From: Phytomonospora sp040655735
GTDB lineage: Bacteria; Actinomycetota; Actinomycetes; Mycobacteriales; Micromonosporaceae
Length of the DNA: 64,000 nucleotides
Reading direction: 5' to 3'
NCBI RefSeq assembly: GCF_040655735.1
Contig: NZ_JBFAKK010000004.1
Location: 186,001-250,000 of the forward strand
The translations under genes were made by a program, and so were the position numbers. The notes beneath the pieces were generated by a model that searched no databases, was not told the DNA's origin, and saw only the letters and a list, made by a program, of their open reading frames with translations. Below are positions 1-8,865 of the stretch, in pieces. Each line of letters starts with the position of its first letter. The first letter of the stretch is position 1.

Positions 1-1
1 C

Positions 2-721
2 GACGGGTTCGGCACCGAGCTGCGCTCGGCCCTCGAACTCTCCGGCGTCGACATCGACGGCCTGCGAACGGTTCCCGGTCCGTCCGGAGTGGCGCTGATC
101 GCCGTCGACGACGCCGGTGAGAACAGCATCGTGGTCGCGCCGGGCGCCAACGGCGAACTGCGGAACCTGACCGTCGAGGACCGCGGCCGCATCGCCGCCG
201 CCTCCGTCCTGGTGTGTCAGCTGGAGGTTCCGCTGCTCGCGGTGCTGGAGGCCGCGCGGGCGGCACGCGAGGCCGGAACCCGCGTGGTGCTCAACGCCGC
301 GCCCGCCCGCGAACTGCCGGCGGAGCTCCTGTCCCTTGTGGACCTCCTGGTGGTCAACGAGGGAGAGGCCCGCACGCTGGCCGACACCGAGGCCACCGAC
401 CCCGGATCACTGATCGACGCGCTCGTGCGGGTGGTTCCGCACGTCGTGCTCACCTTGGGCGGAGCCGGGTCGGTGTACGGCGACCGCGGCGGTCGTCGTG
501 AGACCGTCGCCGCGCCTAAGGTGACGGTGGTGGACACCACCGCCGCCGGTGACTCCTTCACCGGCGCGCTCGCGGTCGCCTGGGCGGAAGGCCGCGACCT
601 GCCCGAGGCCTGTCGCTGGGCCAGTGCCGCCGGAGGCGTGACCGTCCAGCGGCCCGGCGCCACGAGCGCCCTGCCCGGCCGAGCCGAGATCGACGACTTG
701 TACGAGGTGACCTACCCGTGA
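2..721 (+). CDS. Ribokinase-like PfkB sugar kinase, 3' part
   Basis: The reading frame is open from the left window edge, so the true start lies upstream; about 239 codons are visible. It is the C-terminal part of a PfkB/ribokinase-family kinase, which phosphorylates sugars or nucleosides with ATP in the cytoplasm. The diagnostic C-terminal signature is present near residues 176-190 (VDTTAAGDSFTGAL): the Asp of AAGDSF is the expected catalytic base and the preceding Gly/Ala stretch the anion hole. An NEGEAR segment, typical of the ribokinase nucleotide-binding half, lies earlier. The stop codon overlaps the GTG start of the next gene by 4 bp (GTGA), so it is translationally coupled to the glycosidase-like fusion protein and the two CoA-pathway genes. 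The substrate is not determined; the context suggests a sugar or sugar-acid catabolic operon rather than ribose use. Confidence 0.85.
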   Translation, partial: DGFGTELRSALELSGVDIDGLRTVPGPSGVALIAVDDAGENSIVVAPGANGELRNLTVEDRGRIAAASVLVCQLEVPLLAVLEAARAAREAGTRVVLNAAPARELPAELLSLVDLLVVNEGEARTLADTEATDPGSLIDALVRVVPHVVLTLGGAGSVYGDRGGRRETVAAPKVTVVDTTAAGDSFTGALAVAWAEGRDLPEACRWASAAGGVTVQRPGATSALPGRAEIDDLYEVTYP

Positions 722-2706
722 GTTTCAACCCCTACGTCCCGAGGCCGATCGACAAGCCCGCGGACGTGCCCCTCGACGGCGCCGACCTGCGCGTACTCGA
801 CGACGCGAAGATCTTCGCCGCGCCGGACGATCCGGCCGAGTGGCCGGCCTGGCGGGCGGCGCTGAGCCGGTGGCGGACCGACGCCGTCGAGCGCATCGCC
901 TATGACGACGAGCTCTACGCGCGGCCCGAGTTCGACTGGGTGGCCACCAACTACGTCGTGTGCCTGGCGTGGCTGTGGGACGAGCTGCTCTACGACCACG
1001 CGACCGGGCGCTTCACCCCCGAGCGGTTCCTGGAGGTCGCCCAGCGCGACTTCGGCGGCTTCGACGGCGTCGTGCTGTGGCACGCCTATCCCGTCATCGG
1101 CCTCGACGACCGCAACCAGTTCGACTTCTACCGGCAGGTGCCCGAGCTGCCCGGTCTGGTCGCGGCCTTCCAGGCACGCGGTGTGCGGGTCTTCGTCGAC
1201 TACAACCCCTGGGATGTGGGCACCCGGCGCGAAGCGGTCGACGACATCGCCGCGGTCGCCCAGATCGTGGAGTGGCTGGGCGTCGACGGTGTCTTCCTCG
1301 ACACGATGAAGGAGGGCGGCACGGTCCTGCGCGAGGCCCTCGACGCCGTTCGGCCCGGAGTCGCGCTGGAGGGCGAGTCGCGGTTGCCGCTGGAGCGGGT
1401 CTGCGACCACCCGATGTCGTGGGCGCAGTGGTTCGCCGACAGCGAGGTCCCGGGCGTGCTGCGGTCGCGCTGGTTCGAGCCCCGCCACATGCCGCACCAC
1501 ACCCGCCGCTGGCATCGCGACCACTCCGGCGAGCTGCACTCGGCGTGGCTCAACGGCGCCGGGATGCTGGTCTGGGAGAGCGTCTTCGGTTCCTGGGTCG
1601 GCTGGAACGACCGGGACAAGGGCCTGCTGCGCGCCATGCGCCGCGTCTGGAACGGTTACGCCGCGTGGCTTCGCGACGGCGGCTGGACGCCGCTGGCCGA
1701 CCATCCCGGTGAGGGGGTCTCGGTGTACGCGTCGCGCTGGGATCACCTCGACACGCCACTGTGGACGGTCGCCAATCCCGGCCCGGCCCACGACGGACCC
1801 TGGCTGGTCACCGACGAGCGCCCCGGCCACCGCTGGTTCGAGTTGACCACCGGGACCGAGCTGACGCCGAAGACCCTCGACGACGGGCGCATCGCCGTCG
1901 GCGGCCCGATCGCCGAGGGCGGTGTCGCCGCCGTGCTGGCCAGCCCGGTGCCGGTGATCCTGCCCGTCCACGAGCCCGGACCGCTCGACACGACCTACCC
2001 CCGACGCTCGGCGGTCCGCACGCCGGCGCCCCAGGCCGCACGCGATTCCGTCCCCAATGGAATGTCCGTTGTGGATGGAGGTCCGCGCGAACTGACGGTC
2101 CGCTACCGTCTGCGCGAGACCGGCCTCTACGGCGAGGTCCCCTACGTCGACGAGTGGAAGCCGCTTCCCCCGCGCCTGCACAACACCCACAGCCTCATCC
2201 GCCCGGTGACGCTGACGCGTTACGCGATCTCGGCCCGCGAGGTGACCAACGCCGAGTTCGCCGAGTTCATCGCCGACTCCGGCCATCGCCCCGCCCGTGC
2301 CGAACGCCTCCTCGACCACTGGTCCGACGGCCGCCCGCCCGCCGGAAGGGAACACGACCCGGTCACCCACGTCGATCTCGACGACGCCCGCGCCTACGCG
2401 GCCTGGGCCGGCCTGCGCCTGCCCACCGAGGACGAATGGCAGGCCGCCGCCGAGGACGGGCTCCTCGACCAGCACGGTCCGCGCGTGTGGAACTGGACCG
2501 AGAGCGAGCACACCGACGGCCGCACTCGCTTCACCATCCTCAAAGGCGGAAGCGACTACGCCGCCGGCGGCTCCGACTGGTACCTCGACGGAGGTCCGCA
2601 GCCACCCGAGGTGAGCGTGAAGTTCCTGGTCCCCGGCGCCGGGCTGGCCCGCTCGTCCTCGATCGGCTTCCGCTGCGCCGCCGACCTCTCCGGGGAGGAG
2701 AAGTGA
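718..2706 (+). CDS. Glycosidase-like barrel fused to FGE/SUMF1-type domain
   Basis: A 662-residue cytoplasmic protein without a signal peptide. Residues ~1-430 look like a glycoside-hydrolase-type TIM barrel with strand-like segments VFVDYNPWD and VDGVFLDTMKEGG (candidate acidic residues) and a later beta-rich segment; I cannot assign a GH family. Residues ~455-660 are a formylglycine-generating-enzyme/SUMF1 (EgtB/PvdO superfamily) domain: EVTNAEFAEFI, LRLPTEDEWQAAA, VWNWTES, FTILKGGS and the terminal SSIGFRCA. Known aerobic FGEs use a Cys pair in the segment after GGS; here GGSDYAAGGSDWY has no Cys, so canonical sulfatase-activating chemistry is unlikely (inference). The GTG start overlaps the kinase stop, and the stop overlaps the CoA-transferase start by 4 bp, so all are in one operon. 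Substrate unknown; a catalytic or sugar-binding role in the operon's carbohydrate pathway is the simplest reading. Confidence 0.7.
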   Translation: MSFNPYVPRPIDKPADVPLDGADLRVLDDAKIFAAPDDPAEWPAWRAALSRWRTDAVERIAYDDELYARPEFDWVATNYVVCLAWLWDELLYDHATGRFTPERFLEVAQRDFGGFDGVVLWHAYPVIGLDDRNQFDFYRQVPELPGLVAAFQARGVRVFVDYNPWDVGTRREAVDDIAAVAQIVEWLGVDGVFLDTMKEGGTVLREALDAVRPGVALEGESRLPLERVCDHPMSWAQWFADSEVPGVLRSRWFEPRHMPHHTRRWHRDHSGELHSAWLNGAGMLVWESVFGSWVGWNDRDKGLLRAMRRVWNGYAAWLRDGGWTPLADHPGEGVSVYASRWDHLDTPLWTVANPGPAHDGPWLVTDERPGHRWFELTTGTELTPKTLDDGRIAVGGPIAEGGVAAVLASPVPVILPVHEPGPLDTTYPRRSAVRTPAPQAARDSVPNGMSVVDGGPRELTVRYRLRETGLYGEVPYVDEWKPLPPRLHNTHSLIRPVTLTRYAISAREVTNAEFAEFIADSGHRPARAERLLDHWSDGRPPAGREHDPVTHVDLDDARAYAAWAGLRLPTEDEWQAAAEDGLLDQHGPRVWNWTESEHTDGRTRFTILKGGSDYAAGGSDWYLDGGPQPPEVSVKFLVPGAGLARSSSIGFRCAADLSGEEK

Positions 2707-3890
2707 TCGGCGCGCTCGACGGCGTCCGCGTCATCGAGCTGGCCACCCTCTTCGCCGGGCCGATGGCCGGGGCGACGCTCGCCGACTTCGGCGCCGACGT
2801 CGTCAAGGTCGAGCACCCCCGCAAGCCCGATCCCTCTCGCGGCCACGGCCCGAGCAAGGACGGGGTCGGCCTGTGGTGGAAGGTGCTGGGACGCAACAAG
2901 CGCGCCATCACCCTCGATCTGTCCACACCGGACGGACGCGACGTGCTGCTGCGCATGGCGGCCGAGGCCGACGTCATCATCGAGAACTTCCGTCCCGGCA
3001 CCCTGGAACGCTGGGGGCTGGGCTACGAGGAGCTGTCGAAGGCCAACCCCGGGCTGATCCTCACCCGGGTCACCGGTTTCGGCCAGTTCGGGCCCTACTC
3101 CGCGCGTCCCGGCTTCGGGACGCTCGCCGAGGCGATGAGCGGGTTCGCCGCCGCCACCGGCGAACCGGGCGGCCCGCCGACCCTTCCTCCGTTCGGGCTC
3201 GCCGACGGGATCGCCGCGCTGTCGACGGCGCTGGCCACCTCGCTGGCCCTCAACACCAGGAACGCCACCGGGCGCGGGCAGGTCGTCGACCTGGCGATCA
3301 TCGAGCCGATCATGGCGCTGCTCGGGCCGCAGATCACCTGGTACACGCAGCTGGGCTACGTCCAGCCTCGCACCGGGAACCGGTCGAGCAACAACGCGCC
3401 GCGCAACACCTACCAGACCGCCGACGGCCGCTGGCTCGCCGTGTCGACGAGCGCGCAGAGCATCGCCGAGCGCGTCGTCAAGCTCGTCGGGCGGCCCGAC
3501 TTCGTCGACGAGGAGTGGTTCGCCACCGGCAGCGGCCGGGCCGCGCACGCCGACGAACTCGACGAGGCCGTCTCGGCGTGGGTCGCCGAGCGCCCGGCGA
3601 GCGAGGTCGTCGCGGCCTTCGAGGACGCGCAGGCCGCGGTGGCGCCGGTGTACGAGATCCCCGACATCATCGCCGATCCGCAGTTCCAGGCACTCGGCAC
3701 CGTCCACAGTGTTCCCGACCCCGAACTCGGCGAGGTCGCCATGCAGAACGTGCTGTTCCGCATGTCGGGCACGCCCGGCGAGATCCGCTTCGCCGGCCGC
3801 CCGCACGGCGCCGACACCGACGAGGTCCTCGGCGAGCTGGGCCTGTCGGGCGAGGAGATCGCCGGGCTGCGGGAGAGGGGCGCGATATGA
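2703..3890 (+). CDS. CaiB/BaiF (class III) CoA-transferase
   Basis: A 395-residue class III CoA-transferase, moving CoA between carboxylic acids. It opens with the family signature GVRVIELATLFAGPMAGATLADFGADVVKVE (cited in part), followed by GRNKRAITLDL and IIENFRPG; the Asp in FGLADGIAAL sits where the family's catalytic aspartate lies. The C-terminal segment around AVAPVYEIPDI is also typical. GTG start at 2703 chosen because it overlaps the previous stop (GTGA), like the neighbouring junctions. It directly precedes a CitE-type lyase with an ATGA overlap. That pairing is known from citramalate/itaconate and malate-type pathways, in which the transferase makes the CoA thioester and the lyase splits it; here it is combined with a sugar kinase, so a hydroxy-dicarboxylic acid derived from a sugar is a possible substrate (inference). 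Confidence 0.88.
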   Translation: MIGALDGVRVIELATLFAGPMAGATLADFGADVVKVEHPRKPDPSRGHGPSKDGVGLWWKVLGRNKRAITLDLSTPDGRDVLLRMAAEADVIIENFRPGTLERWGLGYEELSKANPGLILTRVTGFGQFGPYSARPGFGTLAEAMSGFAAATGEPGGPPTLPPFGLADGIAALSTALATSLALNTRNATGRGQVVDLAIIEPIMALLGPQITWYTQLGYVQPRTGNRSSNNAPRNTYQTADGRWLAVSTSAQSIAERVVKLVGRPDFVDEEWFATGSGRAAHADELDEAVSAWVAERPASEVVAAFEDAQAAVAPVYEIPDIIADPQFQALGTVHSVPDPELGEVAMQNVLFRMSGTPGEIRFAGRPHGADTDEVLGELGLSGEEIAGLRERGAI

Positions 3891-4750
3891 GCGAGCCGCT
3901 GACCCTGCTGTACGTCCCGGGGGACCGGCCCGACCGCTTCGACAAGGCCCTCGCGTCGGGAGCCGACGCGGTGATCCTCGACTTGGAGGACGCCGTCGCG
4001 GCGCCCAACAAGGCCGCCGCCCGCGAGGCCGCCGCTGCCTATCTCGCCAAGCCGCGCGCGGTGCCGATCCAGGTGCGCGTGAACGACCTGACCGGCCCCG
4101 ACGTCGGGGCCGACCTCGCCGCCGTCGCCAACGCGCGCGGCCTGACGGGACTGCGCCTCCCGAAGGTCCAGTCGGGCGGGCAGGTTTGCGAGCTGGCGGC
4201 CCGCGTCGCGGAGCTGACCGTCCGCGAGCCCGAGCTGCACTGCCTCATCGAGTCGGCGTCCGGCGTCGAGGCGGCCCACGAGATCGCCACCGCCCATCCC
4301 TGGGTGCGATCCATCGGCCTCGGCGAGGCCGACCTGTCGGCGGACCTGAACGTCGCCGATGAGGCGGGACTGGTCTACGCCCGCAGCCGGATCGTCGTGG
4401 CGGCGAGGGCGGCGGGACTCGCGCCGCCGGCGATGTCGGCGTTCACGAATGTGTCCGACATGGACGGTCTGGCGGTTTCCTGTGTGCGCGGCCGCGCCCT
4501 TGGCTTCCTCGGCCGCACCGCGATCCACCCCAAACAGCTGGCGGTCATCGCGGAGGCCTTTCGGCCGGCCGATCCCGAGGTCGAGAAGGCGCGCGTGCTG
4601 CTGTCGGCGATGGCCGGCGCCGACGCTCGGGGGTCCGGAACGGTGGTACTGGCCGACGGCCGCTTCGCCGACCGCGCGATGATCGCCGCCGCCGAGCGGA
4701 CGGTGGCGCTGGCGGAGAGGTTCGGTGCGGTGCCGCGTCCCCGAGTCTAG
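3887..4750 (+). CDS. CitE-like CoA ester lyase (HpcH/HpaI family)
   Basis: A 287-residue HpcH/HpaI aldolase/citrate-lyase beta-subunit-like protein. Family hallmarks visible: LLYVPGDRPDRFDKAL at the N terminus, ADAVILDLEDAVA (metal/acid residues), IQVRVND, GLRLPKVQ, ELHCLIESASGV and GLGEADLSADL, ending with GRTAIHPKQL where the Asp/Gly-rich loop closes over the CoA. Members such as malyl-CoA and citramalyl-CoA lyases are of this length and use Mg2+ in a retro-Claisen cleavage giving acetyl-CoA or glyoxylate/pyruvate products. ATG start overlaps the CoA-transferase stop (ATGA). It is the last gene of the operon, followed by a GC-rich hairpin and a convergent nuclease gene. The exact substrate cannot be read from sequence. 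Confidence 0.85.
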   Translation: MSEPLTLLYVPGDRPDRFDKALASGADAVILDLEDAVAAPNKAAAREAAAAYLAKPRAVPIQVRVNDLTGPDVGADLAAVANARGLTGLRLPKVQSGGQVCELAARVAELTVREPELHCLIESASGVEAAHEIATAHPWVRSIGLGEADLSADLNVADEAGLVYARSRIVVAARAAGLAPPAMSAFTNVSDMDGLAVSCVRGRALGFLGRTAIHPKQLAVIAEAFRPADPEVEKARVLLSAMAGADARGSGTVVLADGRFADRAMIAAAERTVALAERFGAVPRPRV

Positions 4751-4827
4751 GAACACCGGTTTTCCACAGGTGGCTTCCACGCTGCGGGATGAGCGGACCA
4801 GCGGCAGAGTGATCGCCCATGTGCGAA

Positions 4828-4858
4828 GCGGGCGCCCGCCGTCCCGGCGAGCGCCCGC
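4828..4858. terminator. Hairpin between convergent genes
   Basis: GCGGGCGC (4828-4835) pairs with GCGCCCGC (4851-4858), and CGCCG (4837-4841) pairs with CGGCG (4845-4849), leaving a single C-A mismatch and a 3-nt loop. It lies between the end of the kinase/CoA-lyase operon and the convergent nuclease gene, so it probably terminates both directions. No U-tract is seen, which is usual in high-GC actinobacteria. Confidence 0.65.
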
Positions 4859-4863
4859 CCACG

Positions 4864-7239
4864 CTAGATCTTCAACCGCACGACCTGCGGATCATGGTCG
4901 CTCAGCTGCCCCGCGAACTCCGCGTTGGTGTGCACCACGTCGTACGCATACCCCGCGCTCACCAGCGACGGCGAGATCAGGATGTGGTCGAGGACCTGCG
5001 AGTTGCCCTCGAAGACGTAGGTGTACCGCTCGGCCTCCGGCAGCGCCGCCGGGAGGTCCTTCATGCCGACCGCGGTCAACTTGGCGACAGTGGCCGAGAA
5101 ATCGAAGTCGTTGAGATCCCCCGCCACCACGACCCGCGCGTTCGTGTCGATCGCGCGGACCTGCGCGATGAAGTTGGCGACGAGCTGCGCCTGCTGGTTG
5201 CGCTGGGTCTCACTGCTGCGCTTCGGCGGCTGGACGCGACCGAACAGCGGGTCGTCGCCGCCCTTGGAGTTGAAGTGGTTGGCGATGACGAACAAGGGCT
5301 TGCCGTTCACGGTGAACTTCCCGACCAGCGGCTTGCGGCTGGCGTTGAAGGCCGCGTTCGACGGGCTGATCCGGCCCGGGTTGACGTTCAGCGCGACCGG
5401 GTCGGCGGCGTTCCCGCTCGCCGAAGCGGCGACGGCCGTCGCCGCTGCGCCCGGGGTCCCGCCGGTGAACTGCACCTTGTCGGTGCGGAACAGGAAACCG
5501 ACGCGGATGTTCCCGCCCGGCTCGCCGCCGTCGGCGTTGTTCACCGGGTCGACACTGCGCCAGTCGTAGGCCGGACCACCGGCGGCCGTGATCGCCGCGA
5601 TGAGCTTGGCGAAGGTCTGGCCGGCGGTGACCACACCGGTGTCGGAGGCACCGTTGTCGTCCTGGATCTCCTCGACGGCGATGATGCCGGGCGCGGCGAG
5701 GCTGGTGACGATCTGCCGCGCGAGCCCGTCGAACTTGCTCTGCGGATCGGTCGGGTCGAGGTTCTCGACGTTGAACGCCGCGACCGAGACCTCACCGGTG
5801 CCCGCCGCCGCCGTGGTCTCGGCGGTGAGCCCGCCCGCGACGCGCGTGAGCGCCCCGGTCAGCTCCAGCTTGAAGTTGCCGAAGGCGTAATCGAGCACGC
5901 CGACGGCCGGGCCGGAGAAGTGGTCGCCGACGTTGACGCCGGCCGGCGTCGAAGCGGCCAGGACCGCGTCGTCGAGGATGACCCGCTCGGGGTTGAAGTC
6001 GGCCGAGCGGATCGCGATGCCCTTGCGGGTCGTGCGCACCGAGGCGCCGGCGCCGTCGTCGGCGAGGACGGGGATCTCGCCGAAGGACGTGCTCGGGCCG
6101 GTGGCCACGGGGTTGTTCACCTGCACCCGCATGCCCTCAAGCGACTCGTAGAAGTCGATGCCGTCGGTGGCCGCGTCGAAGGTGCCGGAGACTTCGACGT
6201 CGCCGCTGGCGTCATCATCGATCACGGCGGCCGGTGGGACGCGCCCGCCGGTGCCCACGACCGTCGCGGCCGGAAGCGCCCGCGTACCGAGCTTGGTGAC
6301 CGTCGGTGCGGTCAGCTCGGTGGTGGCCAGGTTCGTCGTCGCCGTCCCGCCGGGGCGGAACTCGGTGACGGTGGCCTTCACCGCGACCTCGTCGCCGACG
6401 GTCACCGACGGAGCCGACGAGGTGTAGACGAGCACGCCCTCCGAGGTCTCCGGATCGCCGTCGGCGCAGGGGTCCTGGAACCAGAAGCCGGTCGACGACA
6501 CGGCGGTGACGACACCGCGCACGTCGTTGACGGCCGAGCCGGCCATCGGTGACTTGTGCGCCGCGCCCTGGATCTGCCGGATCCGTGTCGACGGGTAGGC
6601 GCAGGTACCTCCGCCGCCGCCACTGCCCGAGGTGTTCTGCGGACTCGGCGCGCCGGCGGCGAAGTCGGCGCCGTTGTCGTCACCGTCGGCGGCGACGTTC
6701 GTGCGCGCCACCGAGGTCGTGTTCGAACCCGCGGGGGCGGCCGAGCCCTCATAGTCGTTGGCGCCGCCGAAGCCGACGAAGTCGCGTACGCCCGCGGCCG
6801 TGTCGCAGTTCGAGCCGCAGCCCAGCGCCGCCGTCGAGGTCACCAGCGCGACCTTCCCGGTCGTCGCCGACAGGTTCAGGCTCCCCGACGCGTCGGCGGC
6901 CGGCAGCGCCGACCCGGCACCGCTCGTGCCGCCCGCGAGGCGCACCAGGTAGCGTCCGCCGGCGGCGATCGACCCGCTCAGCGCGGCCGCCGACCAGCTC
7001 GTCCCCGAGGCCGACGCGTACTGCACCGACCAGCCCGCCAGGCTCACCGGCGAACCGCCCCGGTTGTGCAGCTCGACGTAGTCGTTGGCGAAGGGGGCGC
7101 CGCTGTTGCCGCCACCTCCGTAGACCTCGGCGATCACCACGTCGGGCGTCGCCGCCGCCGCGCTCCCCGGCAGCGCCAGCAGCGCCGCACCGAGGGTCGC
7201 GGTTAAGAAAGTCGCCATGCGGCGACCGGAATTGCGCAT
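4864..7239 (-). CDS. Secreted nuclease: lamin-tail + endo/exonuclease/phosphatase domains
   Basis: A 791-residue exported protein with an N-terminal Sec signal (ends near SAAAA, residue ~30). Residues ~32-180 form a lamin-tail domain (DVVIAEVYGGGGNSGAP, YVELHNRG, LAGWSVQYAS). A middle OB-fold-like segment follows (IRQIQGAAHKSPMAG, VRGVVTAV, GFWFQDP), as in ExeM/NucH-type extracellular nucleases. The C-terminal ~300 residues are an endonuclease/exonuclease/phosphatase domain with VAAFNVENLD, IIAVEEIQD, FVIANHFNSKG, VVAGDLNDF and the terminal QLSDHDPQVV, which supply the metal-binding and catalytic Asp/Glu/His/Asn residues. Likely degrades extracellular DNA (or another phosphodiester) for nutrient scavenging. 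Start ATG at 7239 has a close GGAGGAG ribosome-binding site. Monocistronic. Confidence 0.88.
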   Translation of the reverse strand: MRNSGRRMATFLTATLGAALLALPGSAAAATPDVVIAEVYGGGGNSGAPFANDYVELHNRGGSPVSLAGWSVQYASASGTSWSAAALSGSIAAGGRYLVRLAGGTSGAGSALPAADASGSLNLSATTGKVALVTSTAALGCGSNCDTAAGVRDFVGFGGANDYEGSAAPAGSNTTSVARTNVAADGDDNGADFAAGAPSPQNTSGSGGGGGTCAYPSTRIRQIQGAAHKSPMAGSAVNDVRGVVTAVSSTGFWFQDPCADGDPETSEGVLVYTSSAPSVTVGDEVAVKATVTEFRPGGTATTNLATTELTAPTVTKLGTRALPAATVVGTGGRVPPAAVIDDDASGDVEVSGTFDAATDGIDFYESLEGMRVQVNNPVATGPSTSFGEIPVLADDGAGASVRTTRKGIAIRSADFNPERVILDDAVLAASTPAGVNVGDHFSGPAVGVLDYAFGNFKLELTGALTRVAGGLTAETTAAAGTGEVSVAAFNVENLDPTDPQSKFDGLARQIVTSLAAPGIIAVEEIQDDNGASDTGVVTAGQTFAKLIAAITAAGGPAYDWRSVDPVNNADGGEPGGNIRVGFLFRTDKVQFTGGTPGAAATAVAASASGNAADPVALNVNPGRISPSNAAFNASRKPLVGKFTVNGKPLFVIANHFNSKGGDDPLFGRVQPPKRSSETQRNQQAQLVANFIAQVRAIDTNARVVVAGDLNDFDFSATVAKLTAVGMKDLPAALPEAERYTYVFEGNSQVLDHILISPSLVSAGYAYDVVHTNAEFAGQLSDHDPQVVRLKI

Positions 7240-7415
7240 GTTCTCCTCCAGATCGGATGGACTGCGGGCATCCTAGCGACGCCGGCCTACCGGTGGGTAA
7301 CATCCCGGTCCCGGCGACGGAATGACCCACCTCATGCCCGCACCGCGCGCCTCGGGCGCACCGAACACCGTTCGGTACCCTCACCCGACGGTCCGGACAC
7401 CACGAAAGGCGCCCG

Positions 7416-7787
7416 ATGAGCACGAACGCAACGCCGCCCGCCCGCGAGCCACTGGTGCGCTGGTTCACCGTGATCGCCGTCGTCGAGGCCGTCACCTGGG
7501 CCGGACTGCTGACCGGCATGTACTTCAAGTACATCCCCGAGTCCACCACCGAGATCGGCGTGAAGATCTTCGGGCCGATCCACGGCGCCGCCTTCGTGGC
7601 CTACGGCGTCATCACGCTGCTCACCGCGCTCAAACTGCGCTGGCGACTGTTCTCCTGGACGACCTTCTTCGCGCTCGCCGCCTCGATTCCCCCGTTCTTC
7701 ACCGTGCTGTTCGAGCTGTGGGCGCGCCGGACCGGACGTCTGACGGTGCGCGCCGAGCCCGCCGAAAGGGAGCGGGTCGGGGTCTGA
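7416..7787 (+). CDS. DUF3817 family integral membrane protein
   Basis: A 123-residue membrane protein of the DUF3817 family. It begins with a short polar N terminus, then LVRWFTVIAVVEAVTWAGLL (first helix), a loop GMYFKYIPE, a second helix around FGPIHGAAFVAYGVIT, and a third, ASIPPFFTVLFELW, followed by a charged C-terminal tail. The HGAAF and the Glu within the first helix are typical of the family, whose function is not known. Start ATG follows an AAAGG element. It faces the next two genes convergently and is divergent from the nuclease. Confidence 0.8.
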   Translation: MSTNATPPAREPLVRWFTVIAVVEAVTWAGLLTGMYFKYIPESTTEIGVKIFGPIHGAAFVAYGVITLLTALKLRWRLFSWTTFFALAASIPPFFTVLFELWARRTGRLTVRAEPAERERVGV

Positions 7788-7794
7788 ACGGCCC

Positions 7795-8313
7795 TCAGAA
7801 CAGGCTCGCGCCGCGTGAGGCCGGGAAGCTGAAGTAGACCAGGAACAACGCCAGCGCGATCCCGAGCACGACTCCGAAGACCCGGCCTCGCCACGGGCGA
7901 AACAGCAGGTAGCAGATCTCGGCCGCGCAGATCAGCGAGAACCCGAGCCAGTACTGGACGTAGCCGTCGCCGCCCTCGCGGCGCATCTGCTCGGTGATCA
8001 GCTCGCTGTTGTCGATCAGCGAGTCGGCGACCGCCAGCAGCCCCGCGCCGAGCAGGAACGGCACGCAGACCGTCACCGAGGCCGCCACCAGGATGCCGAA
8101 GGAGCCCAGGTCGTCCCGGAATCGTCGCGCCGAGGCGAATTCGGCGGAGTCGGCGGCCAGGATGGAGACGTGGCGGTCGCCGGAACCCGGTGCCGACGGC
8201 TCGGCCGCCGCGGGCTCGGTCCGGTTGCGCGCCTTCTGGTACAGGTGGGCCAGCATCGCGAAGATGAAGCTCGCGAGCAGGTTGATCGCGAGGTCCCGCA
8301 GGGTCTGGAGCAT
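7795..8313 (-). CDS. Hypothetical membrane protein with four predicted helices
   Basis: A 172-residue protein I do not recognise. A short amphipathic N terminus with a hydrophobic stretch (LAINLLASFIFAML) precedes a polar, Ala/Pro-rich linker (~30-70). Three further hydrophobic segments follow: FGILVAASVTVCVPFLLGAGLLAV (cited in part), WLGFSLICAAEICYLLF and VFGVVLGIALALFLVYF. The topology suggests a small inner-membrane protein with a cytosolic loop. It ends only 7 bp beyond the convergent DUF3817 gene. The following gene upstream on the same strand is unknown, so context does not suggest a function. Confidence 0.65.
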   Translation of the reverse strand: MLQTLRDLAINLLASFIFAMLAHLYQKARNRTEPAAAEPSAPGSGDRHVSILAADSAEFASARRFRDDLGSFGILVAASVTVCVPFLLGAGLLAVADSLIDNSELITEQMRREGGDGYVQYWLGFSLICAAEICYLLFRPWRGRVFGVVLGIALALFLVYFSFPASRGASLF

Positions 8314-8334
8314 TGAGGCCGCCTTCGGTCCAGG

Positions 8335-8751
8335 TCAGCCGCGCGCGACCGTCGCGCCGGGGTCGTGCCGCCGGAAGGCGTCCAGGATCTTGTCGACCAC
8401 CTTGTTCGCGTGGCGGCCCTCGGCGAACCCGTACGGGGCCAGCACGGCGACCTCGCGGTGCGCCTGCCGGTCCCACACGTACATGTGCACCGACGTCATG
8501 CTCGTGGTCATGCCGAACTGCTTGGGGACCCGCACACCCAGGGTGAAGTCGGGCTCGTCGGCGCCGTCGAGGCGCGGGAAAGCCGAGTGGTCCTGGGGAG
8601 TGAAGAACCCCGTGTCGTTGCCGGCGGCCTGCTCCCGCATCCCGCCCACCAGCGTTCCGAAGCCTCGCGTGCGGGCGGCGCCGTCCCGGAAGGCCGCCGC
8701 GCACTGCTTGAGCGACAGGCCGGTCCGGACGGAAACGTCGACTTGGCCCAT
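8335..8751 (-). CDS. Hypothetical soluble protein
   Basis: A 138-residue protein of no recognised family. I start it at the ATG at 8751 because a GAGGTG element lies just upstream and the coding-like composition begins there; an in-frame extension to 8850 is Arg-rich and looks like translated non-coding sequence. The protein begins GQVDVSVRTGLSLKQCAAAF and contains an even mix of charged and hydrophobic residues with an FGMTTSMTSVHMYVWDR segment suggesting a beta-sheet core. It is followed after 21 bp by the membrane protein on the same strand, so the two may be co-transcribed. Cytoplasmic, no transmembrane segment. Confidence 0.6.
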   Translation of the reverse strand: MGQVDVSVRTGLSLKQCAAAFRDGAARTRGFGTLVGGMREQAAGNDTGFFTPQDHSAFPRLDGADEPDFTLGVRVPKQFGMTTSMTSVHMYVWDRQAHREVAVLAPYGFAEGRHANKVVDKILDAFRRHDPGATVARG

Positions 8752-8865
8752 GAGGGCACCTCGATCCGGTCGGGGAGCGGCCCGCGCGAGGGGCCGACGG
8801 AGTCTCAACCATCGCTCGCCCTCGCGGCCTTCCCATGCCCGTGAGGGCATCCCTTCGGGTAGGCG

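Noticed and set aside
712..2511. Long minus-strand open frame across the GH-like/FGE gene
   Set aside because: It is a GC-skew shadow of the plus-strand gene, with no recognisable domain and Arg/Gly/Val-rich composition.
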